From Helicobacter sp. NHP19-012 (GTDB lineage: Bacteria; Campylobacterota; Campylobacteria; Campylobacterales; Helicobacteraceae), in NCBI RefSeq assembly GCF_019703325.1, contig NZ_AP024819.1:1240001-1304000 (forward strand): a stretch of DNA of 64,000 nt, written 5' to 3'. The notes under the pieces are model-generated. The model did no database searches and was not told the origin of the DNA. It saw only the letters and a program-made list of their open reading frames with translations. Shown here piece by piece: positions 8,950-18,447 of the stretch. How positions within the stretch are numbered: the stretch's first letter is position 1; each line of letters begins with the position of its first letter. Position numbers and translations under genes: made by a program.

Positions 8950-10890
8950 CCTTCACTCCCTTCTTTAAATGGTTGGCTACACGCTTTTAAGCGCGCCACA
9001 CTTGTATTTAAATCCGCACACAATCCTTCTCCTTGCTCCAACATCTCCTCTAAACGCTTGCCAATGGCCTGTTGGCACTTCTCTAGTGCTTGGCGCACCC
9101 CCTCAAGAAGCACCCCCTTCTCTAGCACGCTTAACAATCCTTGAGCCAGTTTTAGTTTGCCCTCCAGTTCTTGTTTGTCCAAGATATTCCAAAAATACAG
9201 ATCCTCGAGCTTAGCCTTAATCTTTTGGATTTCCTCCTGCACCTCTTTAAGACCCATAAGACCCACGGCACACTTTAGGCATTTAAGGGCATGATCTAAG
9301 GTCTTATTAAAAGCCTTGCGTTGCTCGCTTCTCTTATAATCATCATCAAGGGCTTTTCTAACCCCCTTATACAGCAAAAGCCCCCCAGCCGCCACAGTCA
9401 CCACAAGACCAGCTATCCCCAGAGGATTCCATATATTTGCCAAGTCAAACAAAAACAAGCCCGCAAAGGTCGCCCCTGCGCCTCCAAGATTGAACCAATC
9501 AAATCCGCTGTCCGTCTCAAAAGTGTGGTCGCTAAAGTTATGGCCATGCTTGTCAAAATCCGCGCCATGGCGCTTGAGCACGCCCGCCTTGAGCCGGATT
9601 TCACGCACCAAAGCCTCTATGTCCGCTTTGAATTGATGATCGCACGCCTCTAGCGTGTCTTTCACCTTTGCAGCAAACACTTGGGCTTGCTCTTTTAAAA
9701 CCTCCTTAGTCTTTGCCTCAAAGCCCTCATCGCTTAAAAGTGAAGTGCGGATGTGTCTATACATGGCATCTTCGCTGGCATTTTTAAAGCGCACAATGAG
9801 ATTATCCAACTCTTTTTTTAAAGATACAAGCGTTTTTTGGCACAACAGATCAAGCTTGGGGATTTTTAAATCCACGCTTTCTTTAAACGCCTTGTGGCAC
9901 TCTTGCATGGTGTGCAGGGCTTGGTGGGCACTCTTGGTGCAACGCTGCAGGGCACAAAAGGCCTTGTAACATTGATCTTGAAAGACGATCTCTTGCTGTT
10001 GCTTGGCGATTTTTTGGAGCAAATGACATAAGTCGTCAAAGTGGCTCCACTCTAAAAGTCTGGCTGTGCTTGTGTGCACTAAAAAATCCTTTTGATCAAA
10101 GAGAAAGCCTTTGGGGTCTTTGGGGTCTAAACACTTTGCCAATGCCAAAAACGCCACATAGGCACACACGCTCCTATGCCCTTGGTAGTGTGGCCCTAAG
10201 ACCTCGCGCATTTTAGCGTCTGCGTCCTCTAGGGCGTGTTTTTCACTGCCAACTAGGGGTTTTTGTAACAACTTAGGGTTTGTTACGCCCTTGTTGTGGA
10301 AAAAATAGACCCGGCTTTGGTCGTTTAAGTAGCTTTTGATCTTGTGAAGTGTGCCCTCTTGGGGGGGCGTGGGGTTTTTAGAAATGTAAAAAATGACATG
10401 GGCTTTGGCGCAAGCCTCTTTAATAAATTTTTCAACCTGCGCCTCATCGCCCTCGATTCCGGGCATGTCTAATAGGGTAACCTCCCCCCCCATTAGCAAG
10501 GGTGAAGGTGTAAGGGGTGATCGCTTGGGTAAAATCTATGTGGGCATCAATGATCGCCCCATCGGCTAAAGGCGTTGTGTCCCCCCGCGCTTCTTGAAAC
10601 AAACGCTGTTCTAATGCCTTGCCTGGCTCGTTGAAAAAAAGGCGCAACGCCTCAATGAGCGTGGATTTGCCCGCATTGGTTTCACCAAAAAGGGCGATCG
10701 TAATCTTCGGCTTTTGCTCTGTTTCTAAGTCTTCTAGCCGTCTTAAACTTTGGGACTTCAGCCCTTCAAAATCTGCTCGCGCGCTTTCCAACCACGCCCC
10801 AAAGATTGGGTGTTTCTTTGATTGGCTAAAAATCTCGGTGATTTTAGCTAATTCCTTTCTCGCACTAGCAGTGCTTGGGTGTGAATGCAT
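8937..10890 (-). CDS. dynamin-like GTPase, first of tandem pair, frame split at a G8 tract
   Basis: Two overlapping frames make one protein of about 650 residues. The upstream part (start 10890) has the P-loop GETNAGKST; the downstream part begins with LLDMPGIEG, the G3 motif. They are joined at an eight-C run on the plus strand (10484-10491, G8 in coding sense): with seven G the protein reads FTLANGGEVTLLDMPG without a break. The tract lies inside the GTPase domain, so G8 gives a truncated, inactive product. Helical stalk and a hydrophobic paddle (AGATFAGLFLFDLANIW ... GLVVTVAAGG) follow. Either a phase-variable switch caught OFF or a consensus error; the length of the tract favours real slippage. 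Confidence 0.87.
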
Positions 10891-10893
10891 CGA

Positions 10894-11016
10894 TCAATCC
10901 TCGATCACTTCTATCACTTCTTTGATCAGAAGATACGCCCCATACCCCAATAACCCAAAGAGCAAACAACAGTCAAAAACTTTCTGTTGTTGGCCGTTTA
11001 AAAACCAAAGTGGCAT
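10894..11016 (-). CDS. 40-residue single-span membrane peptide leading the dynamin-like operon
   Basis: Starts at ATG 11016 with AAGGGGG seven bases upstream and ends three bases before the ATG of the first dynamin-like GTPase. The peptide is MPLWFLNGQQQKVFD, then one hydrophobic span (CCLLFGLLGYGAYLLI), then an acidic tail (KEVIEVIED). Good ribosome site and near-abutting downstream gene support translation and coupling. No homology can be claimed; a membrane partner or recruiter of the GTPases is an inference from position. Confidence 0.6.
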   Translation of the reverse strand: MPLWFLNGQQQKVFDCCLLFGLLGYGAYLLIKEVIEVIED

Positions 11017-11068
11017 GCAAACCCCCTTAAAAATTTCCGCCCATTGTATCTAATTTTGTCTAACTTTT

Positions 11069-11801
11069 TTATAAATCACAGGATTTAGCCCAAGAATAAC
11101 GCAACTCATTTAAGGGGATCAACTGCCCCTTTTGGTGAACGTAAAAATAGTCCCAACCATTGTGGTTGAGTTTATTTAAAATTTTTGCGCTCATTTTGTG
11201 GATGGATAAAACCACTCCGCTGCCATCTTGCACTTGTCCGCTTACCAAGACTTGGCAAGCCCTAGCTTTGCTAGGCGTGTTAAAACTTGCCCCACTTGCA
11301 AATACCCCGATTAACTAGGGTTTTCATCGGCACTTTGGGGGTCTTTTTTCATACTCTAGAGCACTAAAAGCGTCCATAGTAACGGGCGTATTTGCTATCC
11401 TAGCTAGGGCGGCTTGTGCGTAGTCTGAGTCTTTTTCAATGTCTAAGAAGTTGCGCCCCAAACGTTTCGCCACCGCCCCCGTGGTGCCCGTGCCAAAGAA
11501 GGGATCAAGCACCAAATCCCTCGGCTTAGTTGCCGTTAACAGCTGACACAAAGACTGCCTTTAAGCGCACACTGACACTCCCTAAGCCACGCTTGGCTAA
11601 AGCTGTCGTAATGGGGCGAAGTCTTTAAATTTGTCCCATTCTGCGCTCACTGCGCTAAACTTAGTCTCACCCACTCTTAAGAATTCCCCCTGAAGTTGAC
11701 AGAAAATAAGGCGGATCGGTAAAGATAAATCCACACTTGCGCTAGGCAAGGTCTTTAAAAGCTCAAGGCAATCGCCTTGTAAAACGGTGTTGGCGTGCGA
11801 A
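11069..11801 (-). pseudogene. decayed DNA adenine/cytosine-N4 methyltransferase
   Basis: Remnants of a DPPY-type methyltransferase appear in order on the minus strand: near 11785-11700 NTVLQGDCLELLKTLPSAS followed after a frame shift by an IFTDPPYF-equivalent; near 11640-11570 the EWDKFKDFA and YDSFSQAWLRECQ motifs in shifting frames; then a jump, with about 60 expected codons missing, to [20 protein letters not shown] (motif I, 11545-11480). A C-terminal SIHKMSAKILNKLNHNGWDYFYV-type segment ends at 11069. No start codon, several frameshifts and an internal deletion mean no active enzyme. No partner endonuclease is seen nearby. Confidence 0.82.
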
Positions 11802-11802
11802 C

Positions 11803-13014
11803 CTAGCGTTCGATCACTTCAGTTTTTAAGCCCTGTTTTTCTAGTTCTGCTAAGAAAGGATCGGGGTCGAGCTGCTCTAAATTAAACACCCCCTTAGAGT
11901 TTTCACCCCCCCAAATGCCCTTACAGATCATCATCGCCCCCACCACAGCGGGCACGCCCGTGGTGTAGCTGATGGCTTGTGCGCCGACTTCTTCATAACA
12001 TTTTTGGTGGTCACAGACATTATAAATATAAAGCCGTTTTTCTTTCTTGTTTTTTGTGCCGTGGATGTAGCACCCGATGTTGGTTTTGCCCGTGGTTTGA
12101 CCTGCAAGATTAGCTGGATCGGGCAAGAGCTGTTTTAAAATTTGGATGGGCACGACTTTACCCACTTTGCCATCGACTAAGGGCACTTCTATGGGTTCAA
12201 TGCCCAACATCCCCACATTGCCCAAACAACGCATATGGTTAAGGTAGTTGTCCGAGAAGGTCATAAAAAAGCGGATGCGTTTTAGTCCCTTAATGTGTTT
12301 AACTAGGGACTCCAATTCCTCGTGGTAGAGCAAGTAAGAAGCCCTTTCGCCAATCTCAGGGTACGCCCAAGTTTGTTTGATCTCTAGGGGGGCGGTTTCG
12401 ATCCACGCCCCGTTTTCGTAGTAACGGCCCCTTGCGCTCACCTCCCTTAAATTGATCTCGGGATTGAAGTTGGTGGCAAAGGGGTAGGGGTGCGTGCCGG
12501 CGTTGCAGTCTAAAATGTCGATGTTGTAGATTTCATCAAAATGATGCTTTTGGGCGTGGGCGCAAAAGACATTGGTTACGCCCGGATCAAAGCCGCTGCC
12601 TAAAAGCGCAAAAATCTGCGCATCTTTATAGGCCTTGTCAAACGCCCACTGCTCTTTATACTCAAACTTGGCAAGGTCGGGGTGTTCATAGTTGGCGGTG
12701 TCTAGGTAGTTTGTTTTTGTTTGTAGACATGCTTGCATGATGGTGAGATCTTGGTAAGGTAGGGCGATGTTTAAGACCACTTTAGGTTTGTATTTCTCAA
12801 TCAACGCCACGACTTCCTGCACGCTGTCAGCATCCACTTGCTCGCAGATGATTTCGCCTAGCCCCTTGGCTTTCACACTATTAGCGATGGCTTGGCATTT
12901 AGACAAGGTGCGGCTAGCCAGCACCACCCTTTCAAATAAGTGGCGGTTTTGGACGAGCTTGTGTGCCACCACGCGCCCCACGCCCCCCGCTCCAATTTGT
13001 AAGACCGTGAGCAT
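11803..13014 (-). CDS. saccharopine-dehydrogenase-like carboxynorspermidine/carboxyspermidine dehydrogenase
   Basis: 403 residues, beginning with the NAD(P)-binding GAGGVGRVVAHKL motif. The fold and length match the CASDH branch of the saccharopine dehydrogenase family, which condenses L-aspartate semialdehyde with a diamine to carboxy(nor)spermidine; the C. jejuni enzyme Cj0172c is the characterised example in this lineage. Conserved stretches GSGFDPGVTNVF and SYTTGVPAVVGAMM are visible. Older annotations would call this lysine or saccharopine dehydrogenase, but Helicobacter makes lysine by the diaminopimelate route. It reads away from gltS with a shared upstream region. Confidence 0.85.
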   Translation of the reverse strand: MLTVLQIGAGGVGRVVAHKLVQNRHLFERVVLASRTLSKCQAIANSVKAKGLGEIICEQVDADSVQEVVALIEKYKPKVVLNIALPYQDLTIMQACLQTKTNYLDTANYEHPDLAKFEYKEQWAFDKAYKDAQIFALLGSGFDPGVTNVFCAHAQKHHFDEIYNIDILDCNAGTHPYPFATNFNPEINLREVSARGRYYENGAWIETAPLEIKQTWAYPEIGERASYLLYHEELESLVKHIKGLKRIRFFMTFSDNYLNHMRCLGNVGMLGIEPIEVPLVDGKVGKVVPIQILKQLLPDPANLAGQTTGKTNIGCYIHGTKNKKEKRLYIYNVCDHQKCYEEVGAQAISYTTGVPAVVGAMMICKGIWGGENSKGVFNLEQLDPDPFLAELEKQGLKTEVIER

Positions 13015-13047
13015 TCTATCCCTTTGTCAAAGATTGGGTTACGAATG

Positions 13048-13056
13048 TGCTATTAT
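13048..13056 (+). promoter_or_regulatory. extended -10 promoter of gltS
   Basis: TGCTATTAT is an extended -10 element, with the hexamer TATTAT at 13051-13056, about 46 bases before the gltS ATG at 13102. Confidence 0.5.
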
Positions 13057-13101
13057 ACAAGTTATATTTTACCCTTTGGTTAAACAAGATTAGGAAGTGC
13101 G

Positions 13102-14346
13102 ATGGCAAAGGTGATCGAGTTTAATGTTTATGCGACTTTGGTTTGTATGGTGGGGGTCTTGCTTTTAGGGCGCTTTGTGATCCGCCATGTGAAGTTTCTT
13201 AAAGACTACGACATCCCCGATCCTGTGGTGGGGGGGGTGATCGTTGCCTTTGTGATCATGCTCGCCCATCACTTCTACAACTTTAAACTCGTGCTCGATT
13301 CCAGCCTCAAAGAGCCTTTAATGCTGACCTTTTTCATCACCATAGGCTTGAGTGCGGACTTTGCCTCCCTAAAAAAGGGGGGTAAAATGCTCGTGGTGTT
13401 CTTGATCGCCGTGGGTATCTTTGTGATCGTGCAGGACTTGGTGGGCGTGGGTGTGGCAAGCATGATTGGCGTGAATCCTTTAATGGGCTTACTTGGCGGC
13501 TCAATTTCGCTCACCGGCGGGCATGGCACTAGTGCGGCGTGGTCCTCCACCTTCTCGCAGGCCCCCTACAACTTCCCCCAAAGCTTGGAAGTCTCCATCG
13601 TGTGCGCCACCTTTGGGCTAGTGAGTGGGGGGATCATCGGTGGGCCCGTGGCGTGCTACTTGATCAAACGCTACAAACTCGAGCCTAACAAACAAACAAC
13701 AGAACAACAAGAACACGAGCCCATGCTCGTCTTTGAAGCCCCTAAACAAGAGCGCCTCATCACGGCTAATAGCTTCATTGAGAGTTTGGCGTTGGTGAGC
13801 ATCGCGCTTCTTGTGGGGACTTTCATCGCCAAACACGCCACTTCCGTGCATTTGGGTAGTTTCACCCTACCCACCCTACCCACCTTTGTGTGGTGCTTGT
13901 TTGTGGGCGTGCTTTTAAGAAACATCTCCACTTACAGCAACATCCATAAAGTCTTTGATCGCGAAATCGGTGTGATCGGCAATGTGAGCCTGAGCCTCTT
14001 TCTCGCCTTTGCTTTAATGAGCATCAATCTCATGGAGCTTGTGAATTTAGCTTTACCCATTGCCATTATCCTCACCGTGCAGGTGGCGGTGATGATCCTT
14101 TATAGCGTGTTTGTCACCTTTCGCATGTGTGGCAAAAGCTATGATGCGGCGGTGCTAAGCGCGGGGCATTGTGGCTTTGGGCTAGGCGCAACCCCCACGG
14201 CGATGGTGAACATGCAAACCATCACCAACCACTACGGGCCAAGCCATGTCGCCTTCATTGTCGTGCCCTTGGTGGGGGCGTTTTTCGTAGACATCATCAA
14301 CGCGTTGACCATTAAAGGCTTTCTAGCCCTGCCCTTCCACTACTAA
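13102..14346 (+). CDS. gltS: sodium/glutamate symporter
   Basis: 414-residue polytopic inner-membrane carrier of the ESS family importing glutamate with sodium. Two inverted halves are visible, each with a Gly/Ser-rich re-entrant motif: GLLGGSISLTGGHGTSAAW in the first and SAGHCGFGLGATPTAMVNM in the second. A hydrophilic loop near residues 195-220 separates them. Next to ribD with no gap, as HP1506-HP1505. It heads an apparent four-gene run gltS-ribD-trmN-ccoI. Confidence 0.95.
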   Translation: MAKVIEFNVYATLVCMVGVLLLGRFVIRHVKFLKDYDIPDPVVGGVIVAFVIMLAHHFYNFKLVLDSSLKEPLMLTFFITIGLSADFASLKKGGKMLVVFLIAVGIFVIVQDLVGVGVASMIGVNPLMGLLGGSISLTGGHGTSAAWSSTFSQAPYNFPQSLEVSIVCATFGLVSGGIIGGPVACYLIKRYKLEPNKQTTEQQEHEPMLVFEAPKQERLITANSFIESLALVSIALLVGTFIAKHATSVHLGSFTLPTLPTFVWCLFVGVLLRNISTYSNIHKVFDREIGVIGNVSLSLFLAFALMSINLMELVNLALPIAIILTVQVAVMILYSVFVTFRMCGKSYDAAVLSAGHCGFGLGATPTAMVNMQTITNHYGPSHVAFIVVPLVGAFFVDIINALTIKGFLALPFHY

Positions 14347-15369
14347 ATGCTCTTTGAGATTGTGATGCGTGCGTGCATAGAGCGCGCATGGCAGAGCCAG
14401 ACTTTAGCCCTACCCAACCCCAGCGTGGCGTGCGCCCTGCTTAGCCCTACTAATGAAGTGCTTGCCCTACAAGCCCACACCAAAGCCCACACCCCGCATG
14501 CTGAAGTTTTAGCCCTAAGACAAGCCTTCAACGCCCTAAGCTCCACGCCCTACCCAGCCCACCTAGACCCCCTAGACAAAGAAGCCAACTACCGCTTTCT
14601 TGCCCAAAACCACAGCGGGCTTTTTAAAGATTGCACCCTCGTTGTGACCCTAGAGCCTTGCAACCACTTTGGCAAAACACCCCCCTGCGCCGCACTTTTA
14701 GAGCAAGTGCGCCCTAAAAGGGTGGTGGTGGGCGCACTAGAGACCAGCGCAAAGGCTAGTGGGGGTTTAAAGCGTCTCAAACAAACGGGCATAGAAGTTT
14801 TAAGCGGAGTGCTTGAAAAGCCCTGCAATGACCTACTCACCCCCTTTATGTGCCTAGAGAACAAGGGGGCGTTTAATCTCTTTAAAATCGCCACAAGGCT
14901 AGATGGCTCTTATTTGGGCAAAATCTCAGGGCAAGAGAGCCAAATTTTTACCCATAACCAGCGCACCATCGCAAATCACCTCATCATTTCAGGCAAGAGT
15001 GTCCGCACCGATCGCCCCACCTTAAACGCCCGCCTTGCCACCCCGCCCTATGAGGGCTTATGCCATGTCGCCATTTTAACAAGGGACACCACCCCCCTTG
15101 ATTTGAGTATCCCCCTTTTTGGCGTGAAAGGGCGCAAAGTGCAGGTGTGCCACGAGGTGGAGCAACTGCCCTTACAACAAGGCTTTAATGTCCTTGAGGG
15201 TGGGTGGGGGCTCTTTGAGAGCTTGCGCAATTACATCGATATGCTCTTAATCCACACCAACGCTAGTTTGCAAGAAGGGACGCAAGGGCTAGCCCACCAC
15301 TGCACCCAAAACTTTAAACCCTTGCATAGCCAAATTTTAGGGCAGGACATGTTGGCGTGGTTGGCATGA
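14347..15369 (+). CDS. ribD: bifunctional riboflavin deaminase/reductase
   Basis: 340 residues. The N-terminal deaminase domain has the zinc ligands HAEV (near residue 54) and PCNHFGKTPPC (near residue 108), with the proton-shuttle Glu in HAE. The C-terminal part resembles the NADPH-dependent reductase (ATRLDGSYLGKISGQES, SGKSVRTDRPTLNARL). It converts the GTP cyclohydrolase II product to ribitylaminopyrimidine phosphate. The ATG follows the gltS stop directly. The reductase half is somewhat short but its substrate-binding motifs are present. Confidence 0.93.
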   Translation: MLFEIVMRACIERAWQSQTLALPNPSVACALLSPTNEVLALQAHTKAHTPHAEVLALRQAFNALSSTPYPAHLDPLDKEANYRFLAQNHSGLFKDCTLVVTLEPCNHFGKTPPCAALLEQVRPKRVVVGALETSAKASGGLKRLKQTGIEVLSGVLEKPCNDLLTPFMCLENKGAFNLFKIATRLDGSYLGKISGQESQIFTHNQRTIANHLIISGKSVRTDRPTLNARLATPPYEGLCHVAILTRDTTPLDLSIPLFGVKGRKVQVCHEVEQLPLQQGFNVLEGGWGLFESLRNYIDMLLIHTNASLQEGTQGLAHHCTQNFKPLHSQILGQDMLAWLA

Positions 15370-16073
15370 GATTTTACCAGCCCCTCAAGGGCTACGCCTA
15401 CAACAGCACGAGCTTGTTTTTAGCCCACTTTGCCACGCCTTTTATTAAAAGGGGCGATAAGCTCTTAGACATCGGGGCGGGCTGCGGGGTGGTGGGGCTG
15501 CTTTGCGCTAGGGAGTTTAAAAACCCCCTAGATTTGGTGGAGATCGATTATGAAATGGCATTTTTTGCACGGCTCAATTGCCAAAACGCCCCCCACGCTA
15601 GAGTGCACCACAGCGACTTTTTAAATTGCCCCCTAGAGCCCAATTCTTACGCCGTGGTGCTCTCCAATCCCCCCTACTACCCCAAAAACAGCCTCAAAAG
15701 CCCGCATAGCCAAAAAGCCCAAGCCACCAACCAAAGCTACTTGCCCTTGTTAGACTTTTGCGCCAAAGCCGCACAGCTGTTAAAACCACAGGGCTACTTT
15801 GTGCTCTGCTACCACGCCAGCCTCGCCGATAGCCTGCTTGCTGCCTTGCAACAAGCCAAGTTAAAGCCCGCCCTGCTACGCTTCGTCCATCCCTTTAAAA
15901 ACCACAAGGCGAGTTTAATTTTATGTGCCGCGAGAAAAAACAGCAAGAGCTATTTAAGGATAGACCCGCCCTTAATCACGCACAACTCCAAAAACCAACA
16001 AGACAACACCCCCGAGGTGGCACACATCTATGAAAAATTTAAAACCCACAGCATCAAGGCCTCCCTTGCCTAA
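15366..16073 (+). CDS. tRNA1(Val) adenine-N6 methyltransferase-like (TrmN6/YfiC) protein
   Basis: 235 residues. SAM-binding motif I LLDIGAGCGVVGLL and the catalytic NPPY motif (SNPPYYPKNS) mark a Rossmann-fold adenine-N6 or related methyltransferase; order and spacing match the TrmN6 branch. ATG at 15366 overlaps the ribD stop as ATGA, which I prefer to the upstream GTG. HP1504 holds the same place in H. pylori. The exact RNA substrate in Helicobacter is not shown by the sequence. Confidence 0.82.
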   Translation: MRFYQPLKGYAYNSTSLFLAHFATPFIKRGDKLLDIGAGCGVVGLLCAREFKNPLDLVEIDYEMAFFARLNCQNAPHARVHHSDFLNCPLEPNSYAVVLSNPPYYPKNSLKSPHSQKAQATNQSYLPLLDFCAKAAQLLKPQGYFVLCYHASLADSLLAALQQAKLKPALLRFVHPFKNHKASLILCAARKNSKSYLRIDPPLITHNSKNQQDNTPEVAHIYEKFKTHSIKASLA

Positions 16074-18442
16074 TTGCACCCATTGTAAACTGCCCTGCCA
16101 AAACGAAGTTTTAACCTTAGAGCAGGAAAACACCCCCCCCCTTGTCTTTTGCTGTGCGGGCTGCAAGCAGGTTTATACGCTTTTGCACGACCTGCAACTA
16201 GAGAGCTTTTACGACAAATTAGGCGCAAAACCCCTAGCCCCCATCGCCCCCCAAAGCCCACGCCAAGGAGCATTACAGCTCCAAAGCCTTTTTAGACAAA
16301 TTCACCACGCCCCTAGAAAATGGGCTACTAGAAGTGGCGCTGCTGCTGGAGAACATCCATTGCGCCGCCTGTGTGTGGCTCATTGAGCATGTACTTTTGA
16401 AACAAAAAGGCATTTATGGCGTGCAGACCAATTACACCACGCAGCGGGCGTTTGTGCGCTTTGAGCCAACAGAAATCGACATCGCCGCCATTTTAGATGC
16501 GGTGGCGGCGATCGGCTATCAGGCGCAAGTGTATGACCCTAGGGTGCAAGACAACCACGCCAAAAAGCAACAAGAAAAAGCCTTCATCGCCCTTGTAGTG
16601 GGGGTGTTTGCCAGCATGAATATCATGTTCATTGCCATCGCCGACTATGCGGGCTACTTTTCGGGCATGGACATACATATGGCGTTTAAGCTGCACATCG
16701 CCTCGTGGGCGCTCGCCTCGCTTGCGCTTTTCATCACGGGGGCGGTGTTTTTAAAAGGGGCGTTTTATGGCTTAAAACACGGCGTGGTGGGCATGGATCT
16801 CAGTGTGAGCGTGGGCGCACTGGGCGTGTATCTTTACTCCATTTACGCCACCTTTAGCGGGGCGCGCCCTTATTTTGAGTCGGTGAGCATGCTCATCACC
16901 TTGGTGTATCTTTCTAAATTTTTAGAGCTTAAAGCCAAGCACCGCGCCAACGCTCTATTAGACAGCCTGCAAAGTGCCCTACCCTTGCAGGTGGCGGTGG
17001 TTGAGCTTGAGGAGGGGCAAATTAAAAGGGTGCTCAAAGACCCGCAGGACATAGAGGTGGGTGCACTGGTGGAGGTCTTGCCCGGGGAGTGTGTGGCGCT
17101 TGATGGCGTGCTAGAGAGTGAAAACGCAGAAGTGAGCACCCAAGCCTTTAATGGGGAGAGTTTGCCGACCACTTTAGAAAAAGGGCAAAGCGTGCTCTCG
17201 GGTTGTGTCAATTTGTCGGGGGCTTTCACCTACAGGGTGGGCGCGCCCTTTAAAGCCTCGTTTTTAAGTCAAATGGTGGAGCTCGTGCAAAAAAGCTTTT
17301 TAGAAAAGCCCAAATTGCAAGAGAGGGCGGACAAACTCGCCCGCTATTTTAGCACGGCGGTGCTCGCACTCGCAGGGCTGGGCTTTGTCTTTTGGGCGTT
17401 TATGGCAAGCATAGCGCAGGGCTTTTTTGTGGCGATGAGCGTAGTCGTGGTCGCCTGCCCCTGCGCCTTTGCTTTGGCTGCGCCCATTGCCTTGGTGCTA
17501 GGCAGCAACGCCGCTTTTAAAAAGGGGGTTTTGTTTAAGAAAAACAGCAGTTTAGAAAGCCTAGCCAAGGCAAGCACTTTATTTTTAGACAAGACGGGCA
17601 CGCTCACTAAGAGTTTATTGCAAGTGCAAAGCCGCAGCACACACGCCCCCTATGATTTGGGGCAACTTTTGGGCTTGCTGTGGCACAACCCTCATCCCAT
17701 TGCCAAGAGTTTATGTGCTTTCTTTAAAGAGCAGGCACAGCCCGCCCTCGTAGAAAACCTCAAACAAGAAAACGGCGGGCTTGAAGCGCGTTGCGGGGGG
17801 CATATCTTGCATGGCGGGTCGGTGGCGTATTTAGAAAGTAAGGGCGTGGCGGTGGGGGATTTAAAGGCGGACTTTGTCTACAGCGTGGATCGCAAATTAA
17901 AGGCGAGTTTTAGCTTGCAGGCAAGTTTAAAGCCCCAAGCCCTAGAAGTGGTGCAAGGCTTAAAGTCTATAAGGTTAAAGATCGCTATTTTAAGCGGGGA
18001 TGGCTCGCCTAGCGTGTTTAAGATTGCTAAAGAGTTAGATTTGCCCTGTTTTGCCCCTTTAAGCCCGCAAGAAAAATTAGCGCATGTGCAAAGTGCCCTA
18101 GCACAAAAGGAGGTCGTGGTGATGGTGGGCGATGGCTTGAACGACACGGCGAGCCTCGCTACAAGCCAAGTGTCTATGTGCATGCACGAGGGGCATGACT
18201 TGAGCCTGCTTTATAGCGACATTATCTTGCTCAACAACAGTCTAGAGGGGGTGCAAATCGCCTTCAATGTAGCCAAAAGCACCCACCAGCGCATCAAACA
18301 AAACCTCGCCATCAGCGCGCTTTACAACGCCCTTTTTATCCCCCTAGCCCTGTGCGGCGCGATCACACCCCTAATTGCTGCTGTTGGCATGGGGCTTAGC
18401 TCGCTCTTGGTGGTGGCTAACAGCTTTAGATTGCGCTTGTAA
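16030..18442 (+). CDS. ccoI: copper-transporting P1B-ATPase for cbb3 oxidase assembly, frame broken
   Basis: About 803 residues when a single base is removed from the C6 run at 16247-16252; without that, the N-terminal part runs off frame and the rest starts late. The N-terminus has the CTHCKLPC and CCAGCK metal-binding domain of FixI/CcoI, then a heavy-metal domain with NIHCAACVW. Later come the CPC membrane metal site (VACPCAFALAAP), DKTGTLT with the phosphorylated Asp, and MVGDGLNDTASL. CcoI supplies copper to the cbb3 oxidase and is distinct from CopA. Position matches HP1503. Respiration in Helicobacter depends on cbb3, so a consensus error is more likely than a true null. It overlaps trmN by 44 bases. 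Confidence 0.9.
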
Positions 18443-18447
18443 ATAAA

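Noticed and set aside
11803..13014. Lysine biosynthesis saccharopine dehydrogenase
   Set aside because: The genus uses the diaminopimelate pathway; length and motifs fit the carboxynorspermidine branch.
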